NCBI GenBank assembly: GCA_937927685.1
Contig: CALBSC010000094.1
Location: 15,526 to 79,525, forward strand
Direction of reading: 5' to 3'
DNA length: 64,000 bases
From: an uncultured Burkholderiales bacterium
GTDB lineage: Bacteria; Pseudomonadota; Gammaproteobacteria; Burkholderiales; Burkholderiaceae_C
Positions 28,046-38,413 of this stretch are shown piece after piece; within the stretch, counting starts at the first letter, position 1, and every line of letters starts with the position of its first letter. The position numbers and the translations under genes were made by a program. Below the pieces are notes generated by a model, which saw only the letters and a program-made list of their open reading frames with translations, did not search any database and was not told the DNA's origin.

Positions 28046-30094
28046 TCAATCCGGGCTGACGTGCTCAAAGAGCCCGCCCGACCGCTGCACCCGGTGCCGT
28101 GAGGCCTCGTGTAACAGGTGGTGGTGGGCGATGCTGATCAGGGAGACCCAGGATTTTCCGCGGGTGATGGCGGTGTAGATGAGTTCACGTGTGATCACCG
28201 AGCTGCGCTCGGGGGGCAGCAGCAAGGCGCAGTGCTCGAATTCCGAGCCTTGCGACTTGTGGACGGTGAGGGCATAAACGGTGTCGACCCCGGTCAGTCG
28301 GCTGGGGTGCACCCAGTGAACCGGCGCTGTGACATCGTGCGTGGGAAATGCCACACGCAGGGTCCACTCAGGTTCACCCGTCTCGCGGTTGTTCTGCGCC
28401 ACAGGCAGGGTGATGCCGATGTCTCCATTCATCAGCCCCAGCGAGTAGTCGTTGCGCGTGACGATGACCGGACGCCCGGCGTACCACGGCCCCGTGCGCT
28501 CGATCAGATGATGCCGTTGGAGAATGGACTCGATGTGCGGGTTCAGTCCGCTCACGCCACAAGGTCCGTGTCGCAAGGCGCAGAGCAATTGAAACCGTCC
28601 GTGTGCCGCCAGAACGCGCAACGCCCAGGCGTCCCGCTCGGCGGCGTCTGCAGCGAGGCCCGGGCGTTGCGTGTGCATGAGCTGCAGGTAGTGCGCCAGA
28701 CCCTGAGGCCCCTGCTCGTTTTTCAGCGGCCCCAGCACCACGGCGTCAAGACCGGCATCGTTCACGCTCGGCAGGCGATGTTCCATGAGGTCGGCATACT
28801 GGCGCGACAACACGTGCCCGATCGCCTGTTCATCGCCGGCGTTGACGGCGGCCGCGAGTTGTCCGATCCCGCTGTTCTGATCAAAGCGATGGCTGTGTTG
28901 CAGCATGACGATGTGCTGGTCCAGCGGATGACCGTTCGGGTCCTGGAAGGCCTCGGGGACGCTTTGGCCGGTGGTGGTGTGCAACCAGTTCGCCACGGAG
29001 GGCAGGTAATGGCCTGACGCCGCCCGCTGGCATAAATCGCCCAGCACCGATCCGGCTTCCACGGAGGCCAGTTGATCCTTGTCTCCCAGCAGAATCAGGC
29101 GTGCCTGGGGTGGCAGCGCCTGCAGGGTGGCGGCCATCAGGTCGAGGTCGACCATCGAGGCCTCGTCGATCACCAGAACGTCCAGGGCCAGGGGGTGGCG
29201 GGCATCATGCCGGAACAGTCGCGAGTCGGGACGTGTCCCCAGCAGCCGGTGCAGGGTGCTCACCTCATGGGGAATGTGCGCGCGCACCGCCAGATCGTCG
29301 GCCCCGGTCGCGGGCAGCTGGTGGATGGCGTGGCCAATGGATTGCTTCAGGCGAGCAGCGGCTTTGCCCGTGGGGGCTGCCAGCCGGATGACCAGCGGGC
29401 GATGCGGCGCTTGGGACAGGGCCAACCGCTGCAGCAAGGCCAGCAGCCGCACCACGGTGGTGGTCTTTCCGGTGCCGGGTCCTCCGGTGATGATGCTGAA
29501 CGCGCCCCGTGCCGCCACGGCGCAGGCGATTTTTTGCCAGTCGGGGGGCGCGTCGACAGGGTGGGGGAACAGCGCATTCAGCGCGTCACGAAGCAGGTCT
29601 GATGGCCACAACGCCTCCAGGGTGGCGCTGCGCGCCATGCGCGCCGTGAGCGCTTGCGCGACCGCTTGCTCGTAGCTCCAGTAGCGACGCAGGTAGAGCC
29701 GATGGCCCACCAGTACCAGCGGGGTCTTGCCCGAGCCATCGTCCACCAGCGCCGTGTGTTGCAACTGCTCGAGCCAGTGCTGCGGGGTCCAGCCCGCCAG
29801 CAGTGTGTCAGGCATGTCCACGGACGGCAGGTCGGATGTTGGCAGGCGCTCGGGCGGAATGGCCAGGGACTCGTTGGGGTGGTCCAGTGTTCGCTGCAGA
29901 TCGAGACACACGTGGCCCCGGCCCAGTTGATGGCTGACCAGGGCCGCCGCCAACAGGACAGACGCCGGGGCAGCGCGGTCCTCGTCGTGCAGGAAGCGCG
30001 TCAGGGCCACATCGACCTCACGCAGCCAGCCACGTGCCACCCACTGGTCCAGCAGGTGGATCAGGGCGGCGGGGTGGGGCAGATCTGCGTTCAT
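28046..30094 (-). CDS. recD: Exodeoxyribonuclease V alpha subunit, 5'-3' helicase RecD
   Basis: Fast helicase motor of the RecBCD complex that degrades and processes DNA double-strand breaks. The 682 residues carry the SF1B helicase motifs: Walker A GGPGTGKT at 204-211, the DEAS motif LVIDEASMVDLDL, LGDKDQLASVEAGSVLGDL and the C-terminal VHKSQGSEF with YTAITRGK. Residues 1-180 form the N-terminal domain that contacts RecC. The start overlaps the recB stop by four bases (ATGA). Longer than E. coli RecD (608 residues) by about 70, mostly in the N-terminal region, which is common in Burkholderiales. Confidence 0.95.
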   Translation of the reverse strand: MNADLPHPAALIHLLDQWVARGWLREVDVALTRFLHDEDRAAPASVLLAAALVSHQLGRGHVCLDLQRTLDHPNESLAIPPERLPTSDLPSVDMPDTLLAGWTPQHWLEQLQHTALVDDGSGKTPLVLVGHRLYLRRYWSYEQAVAQALTARMARSATLEALWPSDLLRDALNALFPHPVDAPPDWQKIACAVAARGAFSIITGGPGTGKTTTVVRLLALLQRLALSQAPHRPLVIRLAAPTGKAAARLKQSIGHAIHQLPATGADDLAVRAHIPHEVSTLHRLLGTRPDSRLFRHDARHPLALDVLVIDEASMVDLDLMAATLQALPPQARLILLGDKDQLASVEAGSVLGDLCQRAASGHYLPSVANWLHTTTGQSVPEAFQDPNGHPLDQHIVMLQHSHRFDQNSGIGQLAAAVNAGDEQAIGHVLSRQYADLMEHRLPSVNDAGLDAVVLGPLKNEQGPQGLAHYLQLMHTQRPGLAADAAERDAWALRVLAAHGRFQLLCALRHGPCGVSGLNPHIESILQRHHLIERTGPWYAGRPVIVTRNDYSLGLMNGDIGITLPVAQNNRETGEPEWTLRVAFPTHDVTAPVHWVHPSRLTGVDTVYALTVHKSQGSEFEHCALLLPPERSSVITRELIYTAITRGKSWVSLISIAHHHLLHEASRHRVQRSGGLFEHVSPD

Positions 30095-33000
30095 GGTGTG
30101 CCTCGCGCTGAGCCGGCAAACAGGCGATCGAGTTCCAGCATCAGTGCCTTGGGGGGGCGTTCGAAATGCACGCCGCGCGAAGGGGCGGCGATGCCACGCA
30201 GGAACAGGTAGAGCGCGCCGCCCACATGGCGATCGTAGTCGTAATCGCGCAGGCGGGACTGCAGCAGGCGGTGCAGGGCAAAGAGGTAGAGCACGTATTG
30301 CAGGTCATAGCGGTTGTCGCGAATGGCCTCGTCCATCGACGCCGGGGTGTAGGCGGCCTCGTCGCTGCCCAGCCAGTTCGATTTGTAGTCGGCCACGTAA
30401 TAGCGGCCCTCGTGTTCCAGCACCACATCCATGAAGCCCTTGAGCATGCCCGTCAGTGAGTCCGGCGCGAGGCCCGGGCGGGGACGCGCCTCCAGGGTGT
30501 GTTGCGTCACGGCATGGTCGAGGGCCTGGAGATCGAGGCGATGGGTCTCGATCCAGAATTCCATTTCGGCGCGGGCCGAGGTCACGGTGCCCAGCCGGAT
30601 CGAGGTCGCACCCGCCGGCAAGGGCGTGGACAGCAGTTGCCGGACCCAGTCACACAGCGGGTCAACCCAGGCGTCCCAGCGGTGCGCCGCGCAGCGCTGG
30701 GCGATGTGTTCGCGCAGTGCGTCGGGCGACGCCAGCACGGTGTCAAAGCCCGCGTTGGCACACCACTCCAGCAGGTCATGCAAAAAGGTGCCCGGTTGTG
30801 CCCCCTTGGGGAAGCGGTGCATCGGATGTACCGCAGTGCCCATCTGGCTGGTGACGTTCACCGGGTCGGCCGGGCTGTGCTCCTGCCGGCTTTCCAGCCA
30901 GTTTTCGGTTTGTGCGGTGTCGTCCAGTTCATGGTACGTCGGGTTGCGCTGCCCGCCCATGGGCAGGCTCGAGTAACTGCTGATCCACCAGTGCTCGCGT
31001 GCCGCCCGACTCGGGCGGCAGGCATCGCGGCGCACCAGGGACGTTGACGCATCCTGGAAACGGGTGTCGTGCTTTTGGGGGGTATGAACCACCTCGATAT
31101 CGGGCTGCCCCTGCGCGAAGTCGGTGACGGCCTGTACAAAGCGCTCGGGCGGGATCTGACGCAGCCCCATCAGGTGGTCGATGGCACTGACGGCTTTGCT
31201 GTTGTCCAAGGGCGCAAGACCCAGCCAGGTGAGGTGACGCGCACGGGTGAGGGCCACGTAGAGCTTGCGAACATCCTCGGCCAGACGTTCCTGATCGGCC
31301 AGCTCGCGCTCGGCCGCACTGGCCGTCAGGCTGACCTGAACCTCGCCGGTCTCGTCATGCCAGGTGACCGAGGTCGCGTCGGATTTGATGGGCCGCGAGG
31401 TACAGATGAAGGGCAGCATCACCAGCGGGTATTCCAGGCCTTTCGATTTGTGGATGGTGATCACCTGCACCAGGTGGGCGTCGCTTTCCAGCCGGAGTTT
31501 CCGCTCATCCGAGCGGTCCTCATCGGATTGCATGTGTTCGGCCAGGAAGCGGATCAATGCGTGTTCGCCCTCGAGCGAGAAACTCGCCTGTTGCAGCAAT
31601 TCGGCCAGGTGCAGGAGATCGGTCAGGATCCGCTCGCCACTTTGGCCGAGTGCGTCGGGAGGCTGATTCAGCAGGCGCGCGGCACAGTCAAAGTCGACCA
31701 GCAGGTGCCGGATCATGGGCAGCACACCCTGCCGGCGCCACATCTCCTGATAGCCCTTGAACTGCAAGAGGTGACGCTCCCAGGCCATCTCATCACTGCG
31801 CAGGGCCTCCAGCGCCGGGAAATCCAAGCCTAGCGAGGGGGTGGTCAGCGCAGCCCGCAACAACCGGTCGTTGTCGGGCTCCGCGCATGCCACCAGCCAG
31901 CGATACACCTCGGTGGCTTGCGGGGTGTCATACACCGTGTCTTTGTCCGACAGATACACCGAGCGAATGTCGCGACGGGCAAGCGCGCGCCTGATGCTGT
32001 TCGCCTCCTGCTGGTTGTTCACCAGGATGGCGATGTCGCCGGGCTTCAGGGGGGTCATCGTGCCGTCGCGATCCAGAAAGCCGGTGCGTCCCGCTTGCCC
32101 AGCATTCAGCCAGTCGACCATCTGCGTGGCGCAGATCTCGGACATCTCGTCAATGTAGGCTTGCTTGGGCAGCTTCACGTGCTTGGGCAGCACAGTCAGC
32201 GTGAGGGCGGCCGGGGTGCGGCCCTCCACCTGAAAGGTGGTTGTCAGCCCCTCTGGCTTCACTGGGGTGAACGGCACCGGGTTGTCTCCCGGGCGCCGGA
32301 ATAGAAAGGCGCCTGCAGAGGTTGTTTGCCGTTCGACATGCTCAAAACAGTGGTTGGTGGCACGCACCATCGCTTCGCTGGAACGGTAGTTGGTCCCCAG
32401 GCTCTGCAAGCGGTCGCCCACGGCAGACCGGGCCTTCAGGTAGGTGTAGATGTCCGCGCCCCGGAAGGCGTAAATCGCCTGCTTGGGGTCGCCAATCATG
32501 ATGAACGCGCTGTCCTGGCGCTGCTCGGTCAACGGGTAAATGCGCTCGAAGATGCGGTATTGCGTGGGGTCGGTGTCCTGGAATTCGTCGATCAGCGCCA
32601 CCGGAAACTGTTCCCGGATCCTGTCGGCCAGACGCGCGCCATTCTCACCCTGCAAGGCGGTGTCGAGGTTGCGCAGCAAATCGTCAAAACCCAGTTGCGA
32701 GCGACGACGTTGCGTGGCCTGGAGTTCGTCAGCGACCCAGCGCGCGGCGTGGCTGAGCAGGCCAGGGGCCGGGTCGGGGAGTTGTTGCAGGGTCTCTCGA
32801 ACCTCGGGCAGGACTTGCAAGGCAGGATGGGTCAGGGCCGGGTGGTCGAGCGACTGGTCTTTTCGCCAGGCCTTGGCCATCCCCTCGGGATTGAGTCGAT
32901 CCCAAGCGTTGGGCTTCAAATCCAGCAGTGCTTGCTCGGTGTTGGCCCATTGGCGAATAGCCTTCAGCCAGGGGTTGTAGTAATCCGGCCGCAAGATATT

Positions 33001-33816
33001 GCCCATGAGGCGCTTGTTTTTGTGAGCCTCGTCGAAATGTTCCTGCAACTCCTCCACCCATGTCGACCAGGGCTGCTTGAGCGGCACCAGGATGGCCTCT
33101 CGATCACGGTCGTATTGCGCGATCAGTTCTGCAGGCGGAGCTGTGGCGGGCAGTTTGTCCTCATGACCCCGCACCGATTTGAGGGCATCTTCCAGTTTGG
33201 TCGGATGAGCCCATTCGCCGGCCACCTGGGCAGCCGCCTGCGGCTGCAAGGGGTAATAAAACTGCCGCCAGTAGTCTCGCACCACATCGGCACGCAACTC
33301 GCTGAGGTCGGTTTCCAGGGTTTGCGTGAACAGGCTCAGGCTGTCAAAGGCGTGCTCGTGCAGCATGCGGTTGCACCAGCCATGGATGGTGGAGACAGCG
33401 GCCTCGTCCATCCATTGCGCGGCCACGTCGAGTTTGCGCGCACAGGTGGCCCACTCGCTGGGCGGGTACTGGCCGCGAAGCGTATGTAACAGGTCCTCTG
33501 CTGGCGGTGCGGGGTCGTCATCGGGCGAACGTCGAAAGTAGGCCGCGGCTTGCGCCAGTCGCGCGCGAATGCGATCGCGCAACTCCTTGGTGGCCGCCTC
33601 GGTGAAGGTCACCACCAGAATCTGGGGCGGCGTCAACGGCCGACCATGGCCGGCCGCGTCACCCCCATGCCCCAGCACCAGTCGCACATAGAGCATGGCA
33701 ATGGTGTAGGTCTTGCCCGTGCCGGCGCTGGCCTCAATCAGATGGCTGCCGCGCAACGGCAGGGCCAGCGCATCCAGGGAGGAGGCGGGGGGGGAGGCGT
33801 GGGAGTCGTCCATCAT
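30091..33816 (-). CDS. recB: Exodeoxyribonuclease V beta subunit, RecB helicase-nuclease
   Basis: 3'-5' helicase and the only nuclease of RecBCD; 1241 residues, normal for RecB. Walker A ASAGTGKTYTI is near 34-44, motif II is DEFQDTDP, motif VI is TRARHL, and the ITIHKSKGLEYP motif is intact. The C-terminal nuclease domain shows GFMDVV (Asp1130) and DYKSNWLG (Asp1143 and Lys1145), the residues required for cutting in the E. coli enzyme. recC ends within its start codon (ATGATG at 33811-33816), and recD follows by overlap, so all three are translationally coupled. Confidence 0.96.
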   Translation of the reverse strand: MMDDSHASPPASSLDALALPLRGSHLIEASAGTGKTYTIAMLYVRLVLGHGGDAAGHGRPLTPPQILVVTFTEAATKELRDRIRARLAQAAAYFRRSPDDDPAPPAEDLLHTLRGQYPPSEWATCARKLDVAAQWMDEAAVSTIHGWCNRMLHEHAFDSLSLFTQTLETDLSELRADVVRDYWRQFYYPLQPQAAAQVAGEWAHPTKLEDALKSVRGHEDKLPATAPPAELIAQYDRDREAILVPLKQPWSTWVEELQEHFDEAHKNKRLMGNILRPDYYNPWLKAIRQWANTEQALLDLKPNAWDRLNPEGMAKAWRKDQSLDHPALTHPALQVLPEVRETLQQLPDPAPGLLSHAARWVADELQATQRRRSQLGFDDLLRNLDTALQGENGARLADRIREQFPVALIDEFQDTDPTQYRIFERIYPLTEQRQDSAFIMIGDPKQAIYAFRGADIYTYLKARSAVGDRLQSLGTNYRSSEAMVRATNHCFEHVERQTTSAGAFLFRRPGDNPVPFTPVKPEGLTTTFQVEGRTPAALTLTVLPKHVKLPKQAYIDEMSEICATQMVDWLNAGQAGRTGFLDRDGTMTPLKPGDIAILVNNQQEANSIRRALARRDIRSVYLSDKDTVYDTPQATEVYRWLVACAEPDNDRLLRAALTTPSLGLDFPALEALRSDEMAWERHLLQFKGYQEMWRRQGVLPMIRHLLVDFDCAARLLNQPPDALGQSGERILTDLLHLAELLQQASFSLEGEHALIRFLAEHMQSDEDRSDERKLRLESDAHLVQVITIHKSKGLEYPLVMLPFICTSRPIKSDATSVTWHDETGEVQVSLTASAAERELADQERLAEDVRKLYVALTRARHLTWLGLAPLDNSKAVSAIDHLMGLRQIPPERFVQAVTDFAQGQPDIEVVHTPQKHDTRFQDASTSLVRRDACRPSRAAREHWWISSYSSLPMGGQRNPTYHELDDTAQTENWLESRQEHSPADPVNVTSQMGTAVHPMHRFPKGAQPGTFLHDLLEWCANAGFDTVLASPDALREHIAQRCAAHRWDAWVDPLCDWVRQLLSTPLPAGATSIRLGTVTSARAEMEFWIETHRLDLQALDHAVTQHTLEARPRPGLAPDSLTGMLKGFMDVVLEHEGRYYVADYKSNWLGSDEAAYTPASMDEAIRDNRYDLQYVLYLFALHRLLQSRLRDYDYDRHVGGALYLFLRGIAAPSRGVHFERPPKALMLELDRLFAGSARGTP

Positions 33817-36800
33817 GCGCTGGAGTCAGGTTTGCCGACACTGGCTCGCAGGGGTGCGTACAGCACGTCGCACCAGCGGGTGAATTCGCCCTCGGACCAC
33901 AAAGCTTCAAAGGTCGGGTACAGGCGTTGCAGGTACGGGCTTTGTCGGGCCTCGCCGTCGAACTTGAAACCCGGCTCATAGTGCTTGCGTGCGCTGGCGG
34001 CGGCCTTCATCGTGCAGTCTTGCAGCGAGCCCTCAAACCGTTCCCCTCCCTGGCCCAACCAGTGAAACCCGGTGCTGACCGCCAGCGGCAAGGGGTAGCA
34101 CAGGCCCTGGACATAGGCGTCGACCAGGATGTCGAATTGCTGGCGCGCCCAGCCCGGATCCAGAGGGTGGAGGGTGATCGTGCCGTTGGGGCCCACGACT
34201 TGGGTGGTGATGACGCTGCCGCTGACATGCGCAGCCAGGTGCTGCACCCACGGCTGCATCAATTTGTCCAGGCGGTTATGTTTTTCCTGGCCCTTCTGGT
34301 TTTCCTTGTTCTTCTTCTTTTCGTTGCTCAACAGCATGCTGGCACTGATGTCGATTCGCTGCCATGATGTGGTTGGCGGGGCGGTGGAGCCCTCTGTCGC
34401 GCCATAGCGGCGGGTGATCAGGCCCTGCACCTGGACGGGTTGACCGTGGACCTCGCAGGTCTGATCAAACACCTCATCCTCCAGCACAAGGGGCCAGTCG
34501 TGACGGGCATCGCGGTAGTCGGTGAACAGGCGTTCCAGCGATTCGCCGAGCTGTTCCTCGGTCAGCGACGCCATGGCGCCCATGGGCAACTCACCACGTC
34601 GCTGGATGCGCGCGAAGTGCTGACGCATCTCGGGGTCGTCAGCTTCGCCGCGCAACCAGGCGTCCAGTCGGGTCTGGATCAACTCTTCCCGCAGCACCCA
34701 TGACTGCAGCCCGTCCAGCGAAAACGGCTCCTGATCCTCGACAGTCACGGCCTGGCTGTCCAGCGAGATCTGGAGCCGCTCCTGGTAGAACGTCTTGACC
34801 GGGTTGCGCAGAAAATCACCCAGCTGCTGCAGCGAAATCGGCTGTTCCAGTCGCGGTCGGGCGAGGGGTGTCATCGCCGCTCGCACCGCAACCGAGGCCG
34901 GTGCGGGGCACTCCCACTCGCGCGCGTAGGTGAACAGCGCGGAGGTGGCCGGCGTGGTCCCCAGGTAGTCCGGGTTGAACGCTTGAAGCTTGTGTTCCAC
35001 CGTCAAGGCCGCCAGCAAGTCCTGGGGGCCGTCCTGGCCTTGCAGCGACCATCCCGCCGCGAGGTGGTCGCGCAACTGGCTCACCAGCACCGAGGGCGGG
35101 CGCGTTGAATTGTCCTGGATGCTTTTGCCCACCCAACTGATGTGCAGACGCTCGCGCGCCGAGAGCAGCGCTTCCAGAAACAGAAAGCGATCGTCCTCCC
35201 GCCGCGAGCGGTCGCCAGGGCGCAGGTCGTCGGCCATCAGATCAAAGTCCACGGGCGGGCGGGCGCGAGGAAACTCGCCATCAGCCATGCCCAGCAGGCA
35301 GACCATGCGAAACGGAATGGCGCGCATGGGCATGAGCGTGGCAAAGGTCAACTGCCCACCCATGAAACGTTGCGTCAGGTGCGGCTGATCCAGTTGGGTG
35401 AGCCAGTGGTCACGCACCACACTCAGGGGGAGATCCTCCTCCAGTTGTGCCGCATCACAAGCCTGTAGCCACTGTTGCAGGCTGTTGTGCAACTGCAGCA
35501 GCAAGGCCGCGTCCTGCGGCTCATCGGTGTGCAGGAAATCGGCCATCACGGCCTGCAGTCGCTGGCCCCACACCGACGGCGTTGCCGGCTGTGACACGGT
35601 CAGCATCCAGGACTCCAGGGCCCGCAGCAAGCGGTCCAGCGGCCCCACCAGAGCGGCGTCCAGACCCGTGACTTCGGCCAGGGGTTCAATGTCATGCCAG
35701 TCGCGGTCGGTGCGTTGCGTGGGGTCGCCTCCCACGGCATAACCCAGCAACATGCGTTTGAGGCCATGCATCCAGGTGTTTTGTTCGTTCGGGTTCCCCC
35801 GCCCCCCCAGCTCCCCCATGAAGGGTTGCCGGTGTTGGGCATTGAGCCCCCAGCGGATCTGGGCCTGCTGAATCCAGCGGCGCAACAACGGCAGGTTCTC
35901 GGCCTCGATGCCAAAGCGCTGGCGCACGGCCGTCACGTCCAGCAGATCCATCACATCGCTCGCGGCGAGTCGTGAGTCAGAGACGCTGAGCAAAAATTCC
36001 AGTGCAAATGCCACCGGCGACTGATGCCGCTGGGACCTGTCGGCAATGGAGTACGGTATGTGCCGCGGGTCGCCGGGAGCCTGGAGTCCAAACACGGCCT
36101 CGATGTGGGGCGCGTACTGGTTCACATCCGGAACCATCACGATCACCTGTCGTGGGTGCAGGGTGTCGTCCGCATTGAAGGCGGCCAGCAACTGGTCGTG
36201 CAGCACCTCCACCTCGCGCTGCATGCTGTGCACGACATGAAAGCGCAGCGAACGGTCCTGCTGTGGATCCACGGCAGGCCACTGCGCCCGCGTCTCCTGG
36301 AGGGGCCTCAGATGCAGGATGTCGTCCTGTAACTGGTTGAGCAGCGTGCTGTGTCCGCTGTCTGCATGGGGCTCGAAGAGGTCGATGCGATGACCGATGG
36401 CCTGGAACAGCGGCCGATAGTCGTCAGGCCGGTCGGCTTCGTCGACAAAGCGGATGTAGTCGCGGCCCTGCTTGCCCCAGGACGCCAGCAACGGGTGAGC
36501 GTGCAGGTGCAAGTCCTCCTCGCTCAACACCATCGGCAGGCCTGGCTTGCGCGCGTGCCGCGTGAACAGGCGGCGCGCCACGTCCTGGGCGCTGACCACA
36601 TCCGACCAGTCATGCTGACACGGGTTGTGGACACACAGCAGCACCTGGGTGAATTTCGCGATGCCGCGCAACACGTCCAGCGACTGACCCGGCAAGGACG
36701 AGAGGCCAAAGACGGATACCCGACGGGGCAGCCGGTCAGGGCGCGTCGTCAGGGTCGGCAGGGTCTGCATGAACTGCTGGTGCACCGCCGCACGGCTGGT

Positions 36801-37424
36801 GTGGCTGGCGATACCGGCATCGTCCAGCAAGGCACGCCACAGCAAGGCCTGCCAGCGCACGTTGGGCTTCAGGGGCTGTGCCTGTCCGTGCAGGTGCGTC
36901 AGTACCTCGCGCCCGCTGGCCCACGCGTCGAGCCAGTCGGCACGGTACACCTGGTATTGGTCAAACAGGTCGGCAATCTTGTCGGCCAGCTGGTAGCGCT
37001 TGCGCAACTGCGGGTCGTCTTGCAAAAACGCAGCGAGGGGCTCGTAACCTGGTTGGTGCGTCAGTGTGGGCAGCAGGCGCATCAGGCGCCAGATCAGCAG
37101 TGGCTTGTCAAACGGCAGGACATCGGCCACCGCCTCCGGGCCCAGCACGGCGCGGTAGGCCCGCCACATGAAGTTGGACGGCAGCAGCATGTCAAAGGCC
37201 GCCGCGATGCCGCACCCCGCCTGTGCCGACGCGTCAGGTGCCGTGGCCAAGGCCAGCTTGAGCCACTGCGCGATCCCGTTGCTTTGCACCAGGATGGTTT
37301 CGTTTTCCAGAGGGGAGAGCGGGTTCGCCTTGAACCAGTCCACCAGGAGTTGCTTGAGCAACTCGGGCTTGTTGCCATGGATGACCATGAAGCCACTGTC
37401 AAGCGGGTCGTTCATCAGGGACAT
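33813..37424 (-). CDS. recC: Exodeoxyribonuclease V gamma subunit, RecC
   Basis: Scaffold of RecBCD that splits the DNA strands and, in enterobacteria, reads Chi. It has 1203 residues from ATG 37424, close to E. coli RecC (1122). FMVIHGNKPELLKQLLVDWFKANPLSPLENETILVQSNGIAQWLK is the family N-terminus; a PD-(D/E)xK-like fold in the C-terminal part is expected but catalytically dead. Alternative starts are ATG 37415 and the upstream ATG 37514, neither better supported. First gene of recC-recB-recD; the hydrolase upstream ends with a hairpin, so the operon promoter should lie in 37425-37523. Chi recognition in this group is not known to me. Confidence 0.93.
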   Translation of the reverse strand: MSLMNDPLDSGFMVIHGNKPELLKQLLVDWFKANPLSPLENETILVQSNGIAQWLKLALATAPDASAQAGCGIAAAFDMLLPSNFMWRAYRAVLGPEAVADVLPFDKPLLIWRLMRLLPTLTHQPGYEPLAAFLQDDPQLRKRYQLADKIADLFDQYQVYRADWLDAWASGREVLTHLHGQAQPLKPNVRWQALLWRALLDDAGIASHTSRAAVHQQFMQTLPTLTTRPDRLPRRVSVFGLSSLPGQSLDVLRGIAKFTQVLLCVHNPCQHDWSDVVSAQDVARRLFTRHARKPGLPMVLSEEDLHLHAHPLLASWGKQGRDYIRFVDEADRPDDYRPLFQAIGHRIDLFEPHADSGHSTLLNQLQDDILHLRPLQETRAQWPAVDPQQDRSLRFHVVHSMQREVEVLHDQLLAAFNADDTLHPRQVIVMVPDVNQYAPHIEAVFGLQAPGDPRHIPYSIADRSQRHQSPVAFALEFLLSVSDSRLAASDVMDLLDVTAVRQRFGIEAENLPLLRRWIQQAQIRWGLNAQHRQPFMGELGGRGNPNEQNTWMHGLKRMLLGYAVGGDPTQRTDRDWHDIEPLAEVTGLDAALVGPLDRLLRALESWMLTVSQPATPSVWGQRLQAVMADFLHTDEPQDAALLLQLHNSLQQWLQACDAAQLEEDLPLSVVRDHWLTQLDQPHLTQRFMGGQLTFATLMPMRAIPFRMVCLLGMADGEFPRARPPVDFDLMADDLRPGDRSRREDDRFLFLEALLSARERLHISWVGKSIQDNSTRPPSVLVSQLRDHLAAGWSLQGQDGPQDLLAALTVEHKLQAFNPDYLGTTPATSALFTYAREWECPAPASVAVRAAMTPLARPRLEQPISLQQLGDFLRNPVKTFYQERLQISLDSQAVTVEDQEPFSLDGLQSWVLREELIQTRLDAWLRGEADDPEMRQHFARIQRRGELPMGAMASLTEEQLGESLERLFTDYRDARHDWPLVLEDEVFDQTCEVHGQPVQVQGLITRRYGATEGSTAPPTTSWQRIDISASMLLSNEKKKNKENQKGQEKHNRLDKLMQPWVQHLAAHVSGSVITTQVVGPNGTITLHPLDPGWARQQFDILVDAYVQGLCYPLPLAVSTGFHWLGQGGERFEGSLQDCTMKAAASARKHYEPGFKFDGEARQSPYLQRLYPTFEALWSEGEFTRWCDVLYAPLRASVGKPDSSA

Positions 37425-37523
37425 GGGCAGGCGAAGTCGGGGGGTGGTGTCAGGGAAAGCGCCCTGCTGGGGTGCCCGGGTCAGGCGGCACGCCAGCGGA
37501 GCGTCAATCAACACATCATATTC

Positions 37524-37551
37524 AAACCCGGCCGCCTGACGGGCCGGGTTT
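37524..37551 (-). terminator. Terminator hairpin after the MBL hydrolase gene
   Basis: A 10-bp perfect stem (AAACCCGGCC, 8-base loop, GGCCGGGTTT) lies 22 bases after the stop of the minus-strand hydrolase gene. The T run that follows on that strand is short (TTTGAATATG). It separates the hydrolase gene from the recC operon. Confidence 0.65.
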
Positions 37552-37573
37552 GCGGCTCAACCGGGGTCGAGGC

Positions 37574-38413
37574 TTAAAACTCGATCTTCTGGCCTTCGGT
37601 CATGGGCACCAGGTTGGTCTTGGCGCCTTTCATGGCCTCCTGGAACTCGGCCAGGGTGCCCTTGGTCAGCGGGTTGGAGTTGTAGTGCATGGGAATGACG
37701 GCCTTGGGCGTGAGCCAGTTCTTGACCGCATAGGCCGCGTCTTCCGGGTCCATGGTGAAGTTGCCACCGATGGGCATGAGCACCAGGTCCGGCTTGTAGC
37801 GGTCGTTGATGAACTTCATGTCGCCAAACAGGCCGGTATCTCCCATGTGCCAGATCTTGAAGCCGTTTTCCATCTCGATGATGTAGCCCACCGCCTCGCC
37901 AGCGGGATGCGATTCCAGTTTGCCGGTGGCCGGGTTGTTCCAGACCAGCAAGGAGGAGTGCTCGGCGGCCACGGCGGTGACCTTGATGCCCGGCAGCGGC
38001 TTGACATGGCCGGTCTTGTTGAAGCGGTGCCCCAGGTTGGCGGGCAGCACACCCAGGGTAATCAGCGGCGTGACCATGTCGGCCGGACCGTAGAGCACGG
38101 TGTTGTTGAGCTTGGCAATGGCCGGCGCGTCACCGATGTGGTCCACGTGCGCGTGCGTCACCAGCAGCAAGTCCACCTTGCCCAGGGCGCTGAGGTCAGT
38201 CTTGTAGGGGGCCGGTGTTTTGGGGCCACCCGACAGCCAGGGGTCGATGACAATGGTTTTGCCCCCCGGTGAGGTGATGCGAAATCCTGCCTGGCCCAGC
38301 CACAGCAATTCGGTCTTGCCGCTGGCCGTTTGAGCCTGGGAGGAAGTGCCGAGCATCGAGGCGGCGACCAGACCGGCGGTCAGGGCGGATTTGAACCAGT
38401 GTGAAATCTTCAT
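37574..38413 (-). CDS. Exported metallo-beta-lactamase-fold hydrolase (UlaG-like)
   Basis: A 279-residue metal-dependent hydrolase of the MBL superfamily, UlaG/UPF0173-like subgroup. The first metal pair is H87-A-H89-V-D91-H92 (VTHAHVDHIGD); further His residues at HMGD and MHYNS complete a two-metal site. Unlike cytosolic family members it starts with a signal peptide (MKISHWFKSALTAGLVAASMLGTSSQAQ), so it should work in the periplasm. The substrate is unknown; phosphodiester, lactone and ester hydrolysis are all possible. Single-gene unit, closed by a hairpin. Confidence 0.88.
   Translation of the reverse strand: MKISHWFKSALTAGLVAASMLGTSSQAQTASGKTELLWLGQAGFRITSPGGKTIVIDPWLSGGPKTPAPYKTDLSALGKVDLLLVTHAHVDHIGDAPAIAKLNNTVLYGPADMVTPLITLGVLPANLGHRFNKTGHVKPLPGIKVTAVAAEHSSLLVWNNPATGKLESHPAGEAVGYIIEMENGFKIWHMGDTGLFGDMKFINDRYKPDLVLMPIGGNFTMDPEDAAYAVKNWLTPKAVIPMHYNSNPLTKGTLAEFQEAMKGAKTNLVPMTEGQKIEF

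Noticed and set aside
32326..33489. 387-codon plus-strand frame inside recB
   Set aside because: recB is intact across this region; the other frame carries no domain or ribosome site.
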